From Hoyosella levis (lineage in GTDB: Bacteria > Actinomycetota > Actinomycetes > Mycobacteriales > Mycobacteriaceae): DNA of 64,000 nt. The stretch covers positions 1 to 64,000 of the forward strand of contig NZ_BQYM01000015.1 of the NCBI RefSeq assembly GCF_026008515.1, written 5' to 3'. The notes beneath the pieces were generated by a model, which was not told the origin of the DNA, ran no database searches, and saw nothing but the letters and a program-made list of their open reading frames with translations. Every line of letters starts with the position of its first letter. Within the stretch, counting starts at the first letter, position 1. This document shows, one piece after another, positions 1 to 6,943 of the stretch. The position numbers were made by a program, and so were the translations under genes.

Positions 1-2
1 CT

Positions 3-68
3 GCCGAGGCCCTCGCTAGGATGTTGTCCGAGGAGCCGGATCCGCCTGGTGTTGCGACGACCGCATGA
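3..68 (+). CDS. C-terminal end of an unidentified protein (partial)
   Basis: An open frame enters from the left edge and stops with TGA at 66-68, giving about 21 residues that end ...SEEPDPPGVATTA. The composition fits an acidic, disordered actinobacterial C-terminus. There are too few residues to name a family, and chance readthrough over 66 bases of GC-rich DNA cannot be excluded. Confidence 0.35.
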   Translation, partial: AEALARMLSEEPDPPGVATTA

Positions 69-83
69 ATCCACCCGGCATTT

Positions 84-117
84 GGGGTGCAAAAGCGCAC
101 ACAACCGGGCGAGGCAA
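84..117 (+). repeat. 34-nt direct repeat, left copy
   Basis: This stretch matches 5081-5114 at 33 of 34 positions. The two copies bracket the whole ABC importer operon in the same orientation. Unlike the right copy, this one has no inverted partner beside it. Confidence 0.8.
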
Positions 118-204
118 CCATGCCCCGCGCCAGCACCCCGCCAGCTGCACCCCGCTCCTGGCAGCCGATTTCACGATTCGCGCGCACTCTCGTACTATCG
201 CTTT

Positions 205-219
205 CGATAATCGTTACCA
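205..219 (+). promoter_or_regulatory. Zur/FurB-like operator in the importer promoter
   Basis: CGATAATCGTTACCA matches 12 of 15 positions of the mycobacterial FurB/Zur core TGATAATCATTATCA as I recall it. It lies just after a plausible -10 (TACTAT, 193-198) with a TTTCAC -35-like hexamer at 169-174 (18-nt spacer), and 17 nt before the GTG start of the binding protein. A metal-loaded repressor bound here would block transcription. The site assignment is by eye. Confidence 0.5.
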
Positions 220-236
220 TCTATGGGGGTGCTTGA

Positions 237-1781
237 GTGAAGACCAGATCGCGCATGGCCATCGCAGCGACGATCGCGACAACGCTGCTGCTCAGCGGAT
301 GCAGCGCGCAGGACCGCGAGCCGGAGACCGACACGCTGCGCATCATCGGCCCGTTCGAGGTCCACAGCATGGTGCCCGCCACGAGCAGTGCCGTCTTCAA
401 CCGCCTCCACATCATCGAGACCCTCGTCGCAAGCGACCTGGAAGGCCGGATCACCGAGGGGCTCGCCACGTCCTGGGAACCCTCGGATGACCAGCGGACG
501 TGGACATTCGCCCTGCCCGCGGACGTCACTTTCCACGACGGCGCCCCGCTCACCGGGCAGGCCGTGGCGAACGCGCTGGACCACGCCCGCGAGCAGGCAG
601 GCAGCCCCCTCGCCACCGCAGGCATCGCGCGCATCGAGCCGCTGGAGGACGCGGTGCGCATCGAGCTGGAAGAGCCGCTGCCCACCCTGCCCGCGATCCT
701 CACCCACTACAGCACCGCGATCCTGTCGCCCTCGGCGTATGACGACAGTGGCAACGTCGTCGACGTCATCGGCACCGGCGCCTACGAGGCAGAGTCGATC
801 GAGCTGCCCGCGTCCATCCACACCACGCGGTTCGCGGACTGGCGTGGTGAGCGCCCCGAGATCGAGCGCGTGGAGTTCCAGACCGTCTCCCGCGCCGAGT
901 CGCGGGCGCTCATGGCCGCCAGCGGCCAGGCCGATGTCATCTTCCACCTCGAGCCCTCCGGACGGCAGCGGGTCGAGGCAGCGGAAGGGGTAGATCTGGT
1001 GAGCAGCCTGCAGCCCCGCACGCTGTACATGAAGGTCAACGGCGAGCACCCTGTTCTCGGCGACGTGCGTGTGCGCCAAGCCATCAGCAAGGCCATCGAC
1101 CGTCGCAGCATCGCCGACGCCGTCCTGCGGGAGCCCGAGCTCGCTGCCACCCAGCTCTTCCCGCCGTCGCTTCCGCAGTGGCATAGTGACGGCCTCGACC
1201 CCCTCGAGCATGACCCCGAGGGCGCGATCGACCTCCTCGCCGAGGCCGGATGGACCGAGGATGAGTCCGGCACGATGCAGCGCGACGGCCAGCCGCTCGA
1301 GGTGACCCTCCTGACCTACCCGGACCGCCCGGAGCTGCCCGCGCTTGCCGCCGCGATCCAGGACCAGCTCCGCCAGATCGGGGTGCAGGTCAAGGTGGAC
1401 GTCACCAACTCCAGCGAGATCCCCGCCGGCCACGCCGATGGCACCCTGGAGCTCGGGCTGCTGGCCCGCCACCTCGCGCTGGTTTCGGACCCCCTCGTGA
1501 CCGTCGCGGACACCTTCGGACCGGACGGCGCCGACTGGGGCGCGATGAACTGGCGCAACGATGAGGTCCTCGCGGCAGTGGATGCCCTCCTCGCCGGGGC
1601 GAGCGAGGACCGTGCGGAGGAACTGCGCGCGACAATCGCACGGATCGCGCAGGAGGATCTGCCCGTGATCCCGATCGCCTGGTACCGGATGAACGCCGCC
1701 GTCTCGGATCGTATCGAGGGCTTCGTCATGGATCCGCTGGAGCACACCTGGCGCATCACTGATGCGGTGCTCGACGAATGA
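237..1781 (+). CDS. ABC importer substrate-binding lipoprotein (SBP_bac_5; peptide/nickel/metallophore type)
   Basis: 514 residues, GTG start. The N-terminus is a lipoprotein signal (MKTRSRMAIAATIATTLLLSGC) with lipobox Cys22, so the protein should be anchored outside the membrane. The rest has the family-5 binding fold of DppA/OppA/NikA, with the typical stretches VTFHDGAPLTGQAVANAL near residue 100 and RVRQAISKAIDRRSIADAV near 280. It is the first gene of a tightly coupled operon; its stop overlaps the first permease start (ATGA). The substrate cannot be read from sequence, but the Zur/FurB-like box upstream suggests zinc, nickel or a metal-metallophore complex rather than peptides. Confidence 0.85.
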   Translation: MKTRSRMAIAATIATTLLLSGCSAQDREPETDTLRIIGPFEVHSMVPATSSAVFNRLHIIETLVASDLEGRITEGLATSWEPSDDQRTWTFALPADVTFHDGAPLTGQAVANALDHAREQAGSPLATAGIARIEPLEDAVRIELEEPLPTLPAILTHYSTAILSPSAYDDSGNVVDVIGTGAYEAESIELPASIHTTRFADWRGERPEIERVEFQTVSRAESRALMAASGQADVIFHLEPSGRQRVEAAEGVDLVSSLQPRTLYMKVNGEHPVLGDVRVRQAISKAIDRRSIADAVLREPELAATQLFPPSLPQWHSDGLDPLEHDPEGAIDLLAEAGWTEDESGTMQRDGQPLEVTLLTYPDRPELPALAAAIQDQLRQIGVQVKVDVTNSSEIPAGHADGTLELGLLARHLALVSDPLVTVADTFGPDGADWGAMNWRNDEVLAAVDALLAGASEDRAEELRATIARIAQEDLPVIPIAWYRMNAAVSDRIEGFVMDPLEHTWRITDAVLDE

Positions 1782-2737
1782 CGCGTCAGCTACCCTCCAT
1801 CCTCGCGCGCCGTGCCGCGCAGGCCGTGGCCGTCGCACTGGTGGTGTCCACGCTGTGCTTCGTGATGATCCGGCAGCTGCCCGGCGACCTCGCCTACCGC
1901 ATCGCCGCGGGCCGGTACGGGTATGACCTCGTCGATAGCCGCTCCGCTGCTGCGGTCCGCGCGGAGCTCGGCCTGGATCGACCAATGCTGGCCCAGCTCG
2001 CGGACTGGCTGGCCAGCGCCGCCCGGCTCGACCTCGGGGCGTCCCTGGTGACCTCGCGCCCGGTCCTCGACGAGGTGCGCTACTACCTCGCCGGGACGCT
2101 CCAGCTCACTGTGGTCGCGGTCGGGCTAGCGATCGTCCTCGGGGCCACAGCGGGAGTGCTGGCAGCGCGCCGCCCCGGTGGCGTGATCGACCGGCTCACC
2201 GACACGTGGGTCGCGGCCGTGCGGGCCCTGCCTCCCTTCCTGCTCGGCCTGCTGCTCATCACAGTGCTGTCGGTACAGCTTGGCCTCCTGCCTGCCGTCG
2301 GCCACGGGACTGCTTCCAGCATCGTGCTACCCGCGACGACGCTGGCCGTGGGCCTGTCCGGATTGATCGCCCGGGTCACGCGCGATGCCGTCGTGGAGGT
2401 CCGCTCCAGCGAGCACGTGCAGTTCGCCCGCACCAAAGGACTTGGCGGAAGGGTTCTGCTAATCCGGCACGTCGCGCGCAACGCCTGCGTGCTGGTCGTT
2501 CCCTATGTCGGCGCCCAGGTGCTGATCCTCATCGAGGGCGTGGTCGTCGTGGAGAGCCTCTTCGGATGGCAGGGCCTTGGCCATGCGCTGGTGCACGCGG
2601 TCTTCTGGCGTGATGTGCCGATGCTGCAGGCTACCGCGCTGGCGCTCGCGCTGCTCGTCGTCACGATCAATACCGGAGTGGATCTGCTTATGGCATGGCT
2701 CGACCCACGCCCGAGGAAGGAGGCGATCGCCGCATGA
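1778..2737 (+). CDS. ABC importer permease, DppB/NikB type
   Basis: 319 residues with about six hydrophobic segments: an N-terminal helix (AVAVALVVSTLCFVMIRQLP) with the conserved RQLPGD entry, then the BPD_transp_1 core. The cytoplasmic EAA loop is the stretch around residues 215-235 (FARTKGLGGRVLLIRHVARN). The C-terminal ESLFGWQGLGHALVHAVFWRD block is typical of DppB/OppB permeases. It starts 4 nt inside the binding-protein gene and overlaps the next permease by 4 nt, so translation is probably coupled. It pairs with the downstream DppC-type subunit to form the channel. Confidence 0.88.
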   Translation: MTRQLPSILARRAAQAVAVALVVSTLCFVMIRQLPGDLAYRIAAGRYGYDLVDSRSAAAVRAELGLDRPMLAQLADWLASAARLDLGASLVTSRPVLDEVRYYLAGTLQLTVVAVGLAIVLGATAGVLAARRPGGVIDRLTDTWVAAVRALPPFLLGLLLITVLSVQLGLLPAVGHGTASSIVLPATTLAVGLSGLIARVTRDAVVEVRSSEHVQFARTKGLGGRVLLIRHVARNACVLVVPYVGAQVLILIEGVVVVESLFGWQGLGHALVHAVFWRDVPMLQATALALALLVVTINTGVDLLMAWLDPRPRKEAIAA

Positions 2738-3567
2738 GCACCATGCTCACGATCGACGATGCCCTGGCGCGAGGACGGCCGAAGCGATCGCCGGTACGGA
2801 TCGCGGCCGCTGGCGGACTGCTCGCCCTCGTGGCGTTCGCGCTGCTCGGACCGCTGTCGTGGAGCGACCCGATCAGCCAGGACCTCACCCGCTACTTCGA
2901 GCCGCCCACCGTGACGGAACCCCTGGGCCGCGATGAGTTCGGGCGCAGCGTTCTAGCCCGCCTCGCCCACGCGACACGGCTATCCCTACTGCTTGCTGCG
3001 GCGAGCGTCGTGACCGCGCTCGTTCTCGGCACCCTCGCCGGGGTTCTCGCGGCCTGGCGGGGCGGATGGATCGATGCCGTGCTGCGCGGCATCTCCGAGT
3101 CATTCGTAGCCATGCCCGCGCTGCTCATCGTGCTGCTCTTCGCGGCGCTCTCCCCGAGCGGCAGCCTCATCACCCTCTACATCGGGCTGGCGCTCGCTCA
3201 GTGGGTGGAGTACTTCCGGGTGGTTCGCTCGCGGTGCGCCGTCCTGCTCGGCTCGAGCGCCGTGGAGGCCGCGGAGATGCTCGACCTCGGCACCGCGCAT
3301 GTCGTGCGGAGGCACTTGTGGCCCGAGCTTCGCCCAGTGCTCACCACCCTCGCATCGCTGGGCATGGTCACCGCGATCCTCGCGATGTCTACCCTCGGCT
3401 TCATCAAGGTCGGCCTCGAGCCGCCCCGCGCCGAGCTCGGGCTGATGATCGCCGAGGCATTCCCGCACTACGCCGCTGCGCCGTGGATCGCATTGGCGCC
3501 AATCTGTGTGCTGTTCGCGCTGGCCCTGTGCCTGTTCGGCCTGCGCAGCTCGGAGGATTCCCGATGA
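2734..3567 (+). CDS. ABC importer permease, DppC/NikC type
   Basis: 277 residues from the ATG that overlaps the upstream TGA (ATGA at 2734-2737); an in-frame ATG 39 nt upstream lies inside the preceding gene and is less likely. The N-terminal helix is followed by the EPLGRDEFGRSVLARLAHATRLSL block diagnostic of DppC/OppC, then five more membrane segments. The coupling loop contains AAEMLDLGTAHVVRRHLWPE (approximately residues 170-190). It is the second half of the heterodimeric channel. The stop overlaps the ATPase start. Confidence 0.88.
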   Translation: MSTMLTIDDALARGRPKRSPVRIAAAGGLLALVAFALLGPLSWSDPISQDLTRYFEPPTVTEPLGRDEFGRSVLARLAHATRLSLLLAAASVVTALVLGTLAGVLAAWRGGWIDAVLRGISESFVAMPALLIVLLFAALSPSGSLITLYIGLALAQWVEYFRVVRSRCAVLLGSSAVEAAEMLDLGTAHVVRRHLWPELRPVLTTLASLGMVTAILAMSTLGFIKVGLEPPRAELGLMIAEAFPHYAAAPWIALAPICVLFALALCLFGLRSSEDSR

Positions 3568-5015
3568 CCAGAAACTCCCTGCGCGTGCCCCACGTGGCGG
3601 TTTCCCATCACGGCACCGTGCTCGCCGAGGCCACGGACATGCGCCTCGAGCCAGGCATCGCCACCACCATCGTCGGAGAAAGCGGCTCGGGAAAGTCGAT
3701 CCTCGCCCATGCCCTGATGGGCTCGCTCCCCCGATCACTGACTGTCGACGGTGCGCTCTTGCTGAATGGCAACACATTCGACCTGGGATCGCGCGCCACG
3801 CGTCGACTGTGGGGAACCCGGCTCGCGCTGCTGCCGCAGGAGCCGATGCTCTCGCTCGACCCGACGATGCGCATCATCAATCAAGTGGCGGAAGGTGCCC
3901 GCGATTTCCGGGCCTCGTCCTCGACGGCACTGGACCAAGCGAGCCTCGCCCTCGACGGTCTCGGGCTTGCCGACGCTGCCCGCTCCTATCCGCACACCTT
4001 GTCCGGGGGCATGGCGCAGCGCGTCGCCTTCGCCGCTGCCTCCATCGGTGGTGCCGACGTGCTCATCGTCGACGAGCCGACGAAGGGCCTCGACACTGCC
4101 GCCGTCGATCAGCTCGGCGAGCTGCTCGCCGCGCACCTCGCCCGCGGCGGAATGCTGCTCACCATTACCCACGACCTCCGCTTCGCCCGGCACCTCGGCG
4201 GCAAGGTGCTCGTCATGAAGGACGCATCGGTGGTCGAGCAGGGACCGGTCGAACAGGTACTGGCCGCGCCCAACGACGTGTATACGCAGCGACTGGTCGC
4301 CGCCGAGCCCGCGAGATGGCGGTACCCATGGCAGGGCGCGGGCCCCCATGCCTCTGGCCAGGAGCTCCTCCGCGCCGAGGGACTCAGCAAGTCCTACGGA
4401 ACGAACCATCTGTTCGAGGACATCTCGATGCAGGTCGGGCGAGGTGATCGCATCGCGCTCACCAGCCCCAGCGGCGCGGGCAAGACCACACTCGGCAACG
4501 TTCTGCTCGGGCTCGCTTCCGCTGATCGCGGCCAGATCCACCGAGCGCCCGAAGCCCAAGGCACCGGACGGCAGAAGCTCTACCAGGATCCCGCTCTCTC
4601 GTTCCCCCGCAAGGTCCCCCTCCGGCTCGCCATGCACGATGCGTGCCGCCGGCACGGCATCGATCTTGGACGCCTCGATGACCTGCTCGAGCAAGTCGGG
4701 CTGCGGGCCGCACTGCTCGACCGGCTGGCCAGCCAAGTGTCCGGCGGCGAGCTGCAACGCCTCGCCATCGTCCGCGCCATGCTCGTCGAGCCCGCGATCA
4801 TCCTCGCCGACGAGGCCACCTCCCGCCTCGACCTCATCAGCCAGGAGCGCACCATCGACTGCTTGATGCGCGGCATCGAGCGCACCGGGGCCGCGCTGCT
4901 GCTCATCACCCACGACACCGAGCTCGCCGCCGCCATCGCGCGCGCGAGCGTCCACCTCGCGGGCGGTGGGGGGAACTCGGCTCGCGAGTTAGCTGAGGCG
5001 GTGGCGGCCCGGTAG
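3564..5015 (+). CDS. Fused double ATPase of the ABC importer (DppD-DppF in one chain)
   Basis: 483 residues from the ATG overlapping the permease stop. Two complete nucleotide-binding domains are joined head to tail. Domain 1 has Walker A GESGSGKS (38-45), Q-loop near LPQEP (90-94), signature LSGGM (146-150), Walker B VLIVDEP (166-172) and a switch His in TITHD. Domain 2 has Walker A SPSGAGKT (301-308), Q-loop YQDP, signature VSGGE (392-396), Walker B IILADEA (412-418) and ITHD. Peptide/nickel importers usually encode these as two genes. It energises the two permeases, and all catalytic motifs look intact. Confidence 0.88.
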   Translation: MTRNSLRVPHVAVSHHGTVLAEATDMRLEPGIATTIVGESGSGKSILAHALMGSLPRSLTVDGALLLNGNTFDLGSRATRRLWGTRLALLPQEPMLSLDPTMRIINQVAEGARDFRASSSTALDQASLALDGLGLADAARSYPHTLSGGMAQRVAFAAASIGGADVLIVDEPTKGLDTAAVDQLGELLAAHLARGGMLLTITHDLRFARHLGGKVLVMKDASVVEQGPVEQVLAAPNDVYTQRLVAAEPARWRYPWQGAGPHASGQELLRAEGLSKSYGTNHLFEDISMQVGRGDRIALTSPSGAGKTTLGNVLLGLASADRGQIHRAPEAQGTGRQKLYQDPALSFPRKVPLRLAMHDACRRHGIDLGRLDDLLEQVGLRAALLDRLASQVSGGELQRLAIVRAMLVEPAIILADEATSRLDLISQERTIDCLMRGIERTGAALLLITHDTELAAAIARASVHLAGGGGNSARELAEAVAAR

Positions 5016-5047
5016 GCGGTCAGCGGTCGACGGACGCACCTCCGGAA

Positions 5048-5099
5048 GTGTGCGGTTCTGCACCCTCCCAGGCAGCGATCGGGGTGCAAAACCGCACAC
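5048..5099. terminator. Hairpin downstream of the ABC operon
   Basis: The arms are 5048-5065 and 5082-5099, complementary at 17 of 18 positions around a 16-nt loop. It starts 32 nt after the ATPase stop and has no strong T-tract. The right arm is part of the 34-nt direct repeat, so this is both a likely terminator and a repeat element. Confidence 0.6.
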
Positions 5100-5114
5100 A
5101 ACCGGGCGAGGCAA
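5081..5114 (+). repeat. 34-nt direct repeat, right copy
   Basis: Same orientation as 84-117, with one mismatch. Its left half also forms the right arm of the hairpin at 5048-5099. The -10 of the next gene follows 16 nt later. Confidence 0.8.
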
Positions 5115-5142
5115 GCGCGACCCGTCACCGTACGATGGCGAG

Positions 5143-5796
5143 GTGCATCGCCGAGCCCTCCCCGCCCTCATGGTTGTTCTCGCCCCACTGGCCGCTGCGG
5201 GGTGCAGCGAACCAGTACCCGTGCCGCTCGCATGCACCGAGACCTTCGAGATGGATGGCACTATCCGATCAGCCACGGGTCGCACTACCTATGACTCTCC
5301 AGAATTCCCCTGGTACTCGGAGCAGAAGGCAGAATCCCTCCGCGATGCAGTGCTCGACGCGCTGCCGGGAGGCGTCGAGGTAGATGCGCTCGAGTTCGGC
5401 CCCTTGATGGTCGGCGCGAGCGACCCCATGTTCGATGGCATCGCTAAATCATGGTCCGGCGTCGAGTCGCCGCGCGGGCACGGCACGCTCTTCTTGGCCG
5501 TCGAGCAGTCGGACGAGCCAGTACCGCCGTGTATCAAGGACCGCACCCTGCACCGGGAGCAATTGGCCGACGGCACGATCCTTGAGCACCGCCTTAGCGA
5601 GCGCGACAAGTACATCACGTACAGCGTCATCGCCTACCAGCCTGATGGATCCCGCGTCATGGCGCTCTCGACCAACGAGCACACCGATCAGGACACGATG
5701 ACCGACACGTTCGTGGACCAGCCCGCCCTCTCCCTCGATGAACTAGCCGCCATCGCCACGGCCCCAGGCGTGGATGCCCAGCCGCTCGATGGATAA
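5143..5796 (+). CDS. Putative lipoprotein of unknown function
   Basis: 217 residues from a GTG start. This start is chosen because a TACGAT -10 hexamer (5131-5136) ends 6 nt before it, the spacing of a leaderless mRNA, and because it gives a clean signal: HRRALPALMVVLAPLAAAGC with lipobox LAAAGC. An upstream in-frame ATG would run through the repeat. The mature part is soluble, mixed alpha/beta, with two further cysteines (CTETFE and PPCIKD) that could form a disulfide. I do not recognise a family. It is convergent with the SRPBCC gene. Confidence 0.65.
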   Translation: MHRRALPALMVVLAPLAAAGCSEPVPVPLACTETFEMDGTIRSATGRTTYDSPEFPWYSEQKAESLRDAVLDALPGGVEVDALEFGPLMVGASDPMFDGIAKSWSGVESPRGHGTLFLAVEQSDEPVPPCIKDRTLHREQLADGTILEHRLSERDKYITYSVIAYQPDGSRVMALSTNEHTDQDTMTDTFVDQPALSLDELAAIATAPGVDAQPLDG

Positions 5797-5805
5797 GCCC
5801 GCCAC

Positions 5806-5856
5806 CCGATCGTGAACATCTAGCCACGCGAGAGGTGGCCCGGCTTTCACGATCGG
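5806..5856. terminator. Bidirectional hairpin between convergent genes
   Basis: Outer arms 5806-5816 and 5846-5856 are perfectly complementary (11 bp). A second GCCAC/GTGGC hairpin sits inside. The element lies 10 nt after the lipoprotein stop and about 20 nt beyond the end of the opposite-strand SRPBCC gene, so it can serve both. Confidence 0.6.
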
Positions 5857-5877
5857 AGGATCCGTGCGGCAGCGGCC

Positions 5878-6372
5878 CTACCCGACGCGGTAGTGCGCGC
5901 TCTGCGAGGGGTAGTAGTCAGCGAAGTCAGGAAGCGGCGTGCCGTTCCTAGCGGCAACGAGCATGTCGAGGTAGTACTCCCAGCCGGGTCCAATGTCGGC
6001 TGCGTCGATGCCGGGCCCGAGCTGCTGGGTGAGCGTGAGGGTGGTCGCGCCGGCCGATTCGGCAAGGTCGAGGGCCACATGCCAGGAGTCGGCCTCGCCG
6101 GGACCGGCAAGGAGAGCGAGCTGGAGTCTTGTCGGTGGCGCGCAGGCCTCGATGCGCGCATCGCCCCAGGGCTGGCCTTCCTCGAACATCATCTGAATGC
6201 TAACGGTGGAACCTTGCCGGGGTGGTTGGTCAGTAGAGGTCCAGGGGCCGTACCAGCGTGCGGTGCGCTCGGGCTCGGTGATGCTTGCCCAGACGTCGTC
6301 GATCGTGGCGTGGAAGGTGCGCGCGATGGCGAGCTCGGAGCCCGTCACGGTGCCTGTGGGCTTGGGGTTCAT
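5878..6372 (-). CDS. SRPBCC (AHSA1/polyketide-cyclase-like) domain protein
   Basis: 164 residues, ATG preceded by AAGGAACC. It has the START-like helix-grip pattern of AHSA1 proteins: an ARTFHATIDDVWASITEPERTARWYGPW opening (residues 16-43), a central beta sheet, and a C-terminal helix (GWEYYLDMLVAARNG). Such proteins bind hydrophobic ligands or act as Hsp90-activator relatives; the ligand is unknown. It is 18 nt downstream of the PPOX gene on the same strand and is probably its co-transcribed partner. Confidence 0.75.
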   Translation of the reverse strand: MNPKPTGTVTGSELAIARTFHATIDDVWASITEPERTARWYGPWTSTDQPPRQGSTVSIQMMFEEGQPWGDARIEACAPPTRLQLALLAGPGEADSWHVALDLAESAGATTLTLTQQLGPGIDAADIGPGWEYYLDMLVAARNGTPLPDFADYYPSQSAHYRVG

Positions 6373-6390
6373 GCTGGTTCCTTTCGACCG

Positions 6391-6912
6391 CTAATCCGCC
6401 ATCGAGGGAAATGTGAACCTCGTCTGGCTGTAAGTTCCCTTCGCGAAGGCATGGGCCGTGATCGGCCGCACCGCGTAGACGGTCGCGTGGCCCCCATCGG
6501 CATGGTGGAAGCCTCCGTCGCGGACGGTGAACGTCCAGCTTGGGCCAAACTTGGCGACGTACGCTGCGGCGACCCCACTGAGGACTCGCTCGTCGTGCTG
6601 TGCGGTAGCGACGCCTTCGACGACGATATCGAGCCCGCTGCCGAGCGCGTTCGTGCCAGTGGTGACGGCGGCGTGGGGGTTGCTGTCGAGGTTGCGTGCC
6701 TTCTGCTCGTCCGGTCCTGTGCAGAACCAGAAGCACTCGTCGTGCCATAGCCCGATCAGCGGAGTGACGTGGGGCTGGCCGGTGGGCCGGACCGTCGAGA
6801 TCCAGTAGAGCTCCGCCTGCTCGAGGACGTCGCGCGCCGTTTCCCATGTGGTAGGGGGTGCCGCGGGATCGCTGTAGCGCGGATCGAGGTGAACCGTTGG
6901 TGCTGGAGCCAT
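6391..6912 (-). CDS. Pyridoxamine-5'-phosphate-oxidase-fold (PPOX/FDOR) protein
   Basis: 173 residues, ATG with AGGAGGG about 6 nt upstream. The split beta-barrel flavin/F420-binding fold shows in the strand pattern AELYWISTVRPTGQPHVTPLIGLWHDECFWFCTG (residues 33-66) followed by KARNLDSNPHAAVTTG. These proteins reduce or bind flavins, F420 or haem; F420 is plausible because cofC is in the window, but the residues here do not decide it. The gene sits 31 nt after the multicopper oxidase stop, in a likely three-gene unit. Confidence 0.75.
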   Translation of the reverse strand: MAPAPTVHLDPRYSDPAAPPTTWETARDVLEQAELYWISTVRPTGQPHVTPLIGLWHDECFWFCTGPDEQKARNLDSNPHAAVTTGTNALGSGLDIVVEGVATAQHDERVLSGVAAAYVAKFGPSWTFTVRDGGFHHADGGHATVYAVRPITAHAFAKGTYSQTRFTFPSMAD

Positions 6913-6943
6913 GATGCCCTCCTGTGATCGCAGGGTATTACAT

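Noticed and set aside
195-1985. 596-residue open frame antisense to the binding-protein gene
   Set aside because: A shadow of the high-GC third-position bias. The plus-strand protein has a lipobox, family motifs and operon coupling; the antisense product resembles nothing. The same applies to the other long antisense frames, such as those over ddl, ilvD, leuC and the fused ATPase.
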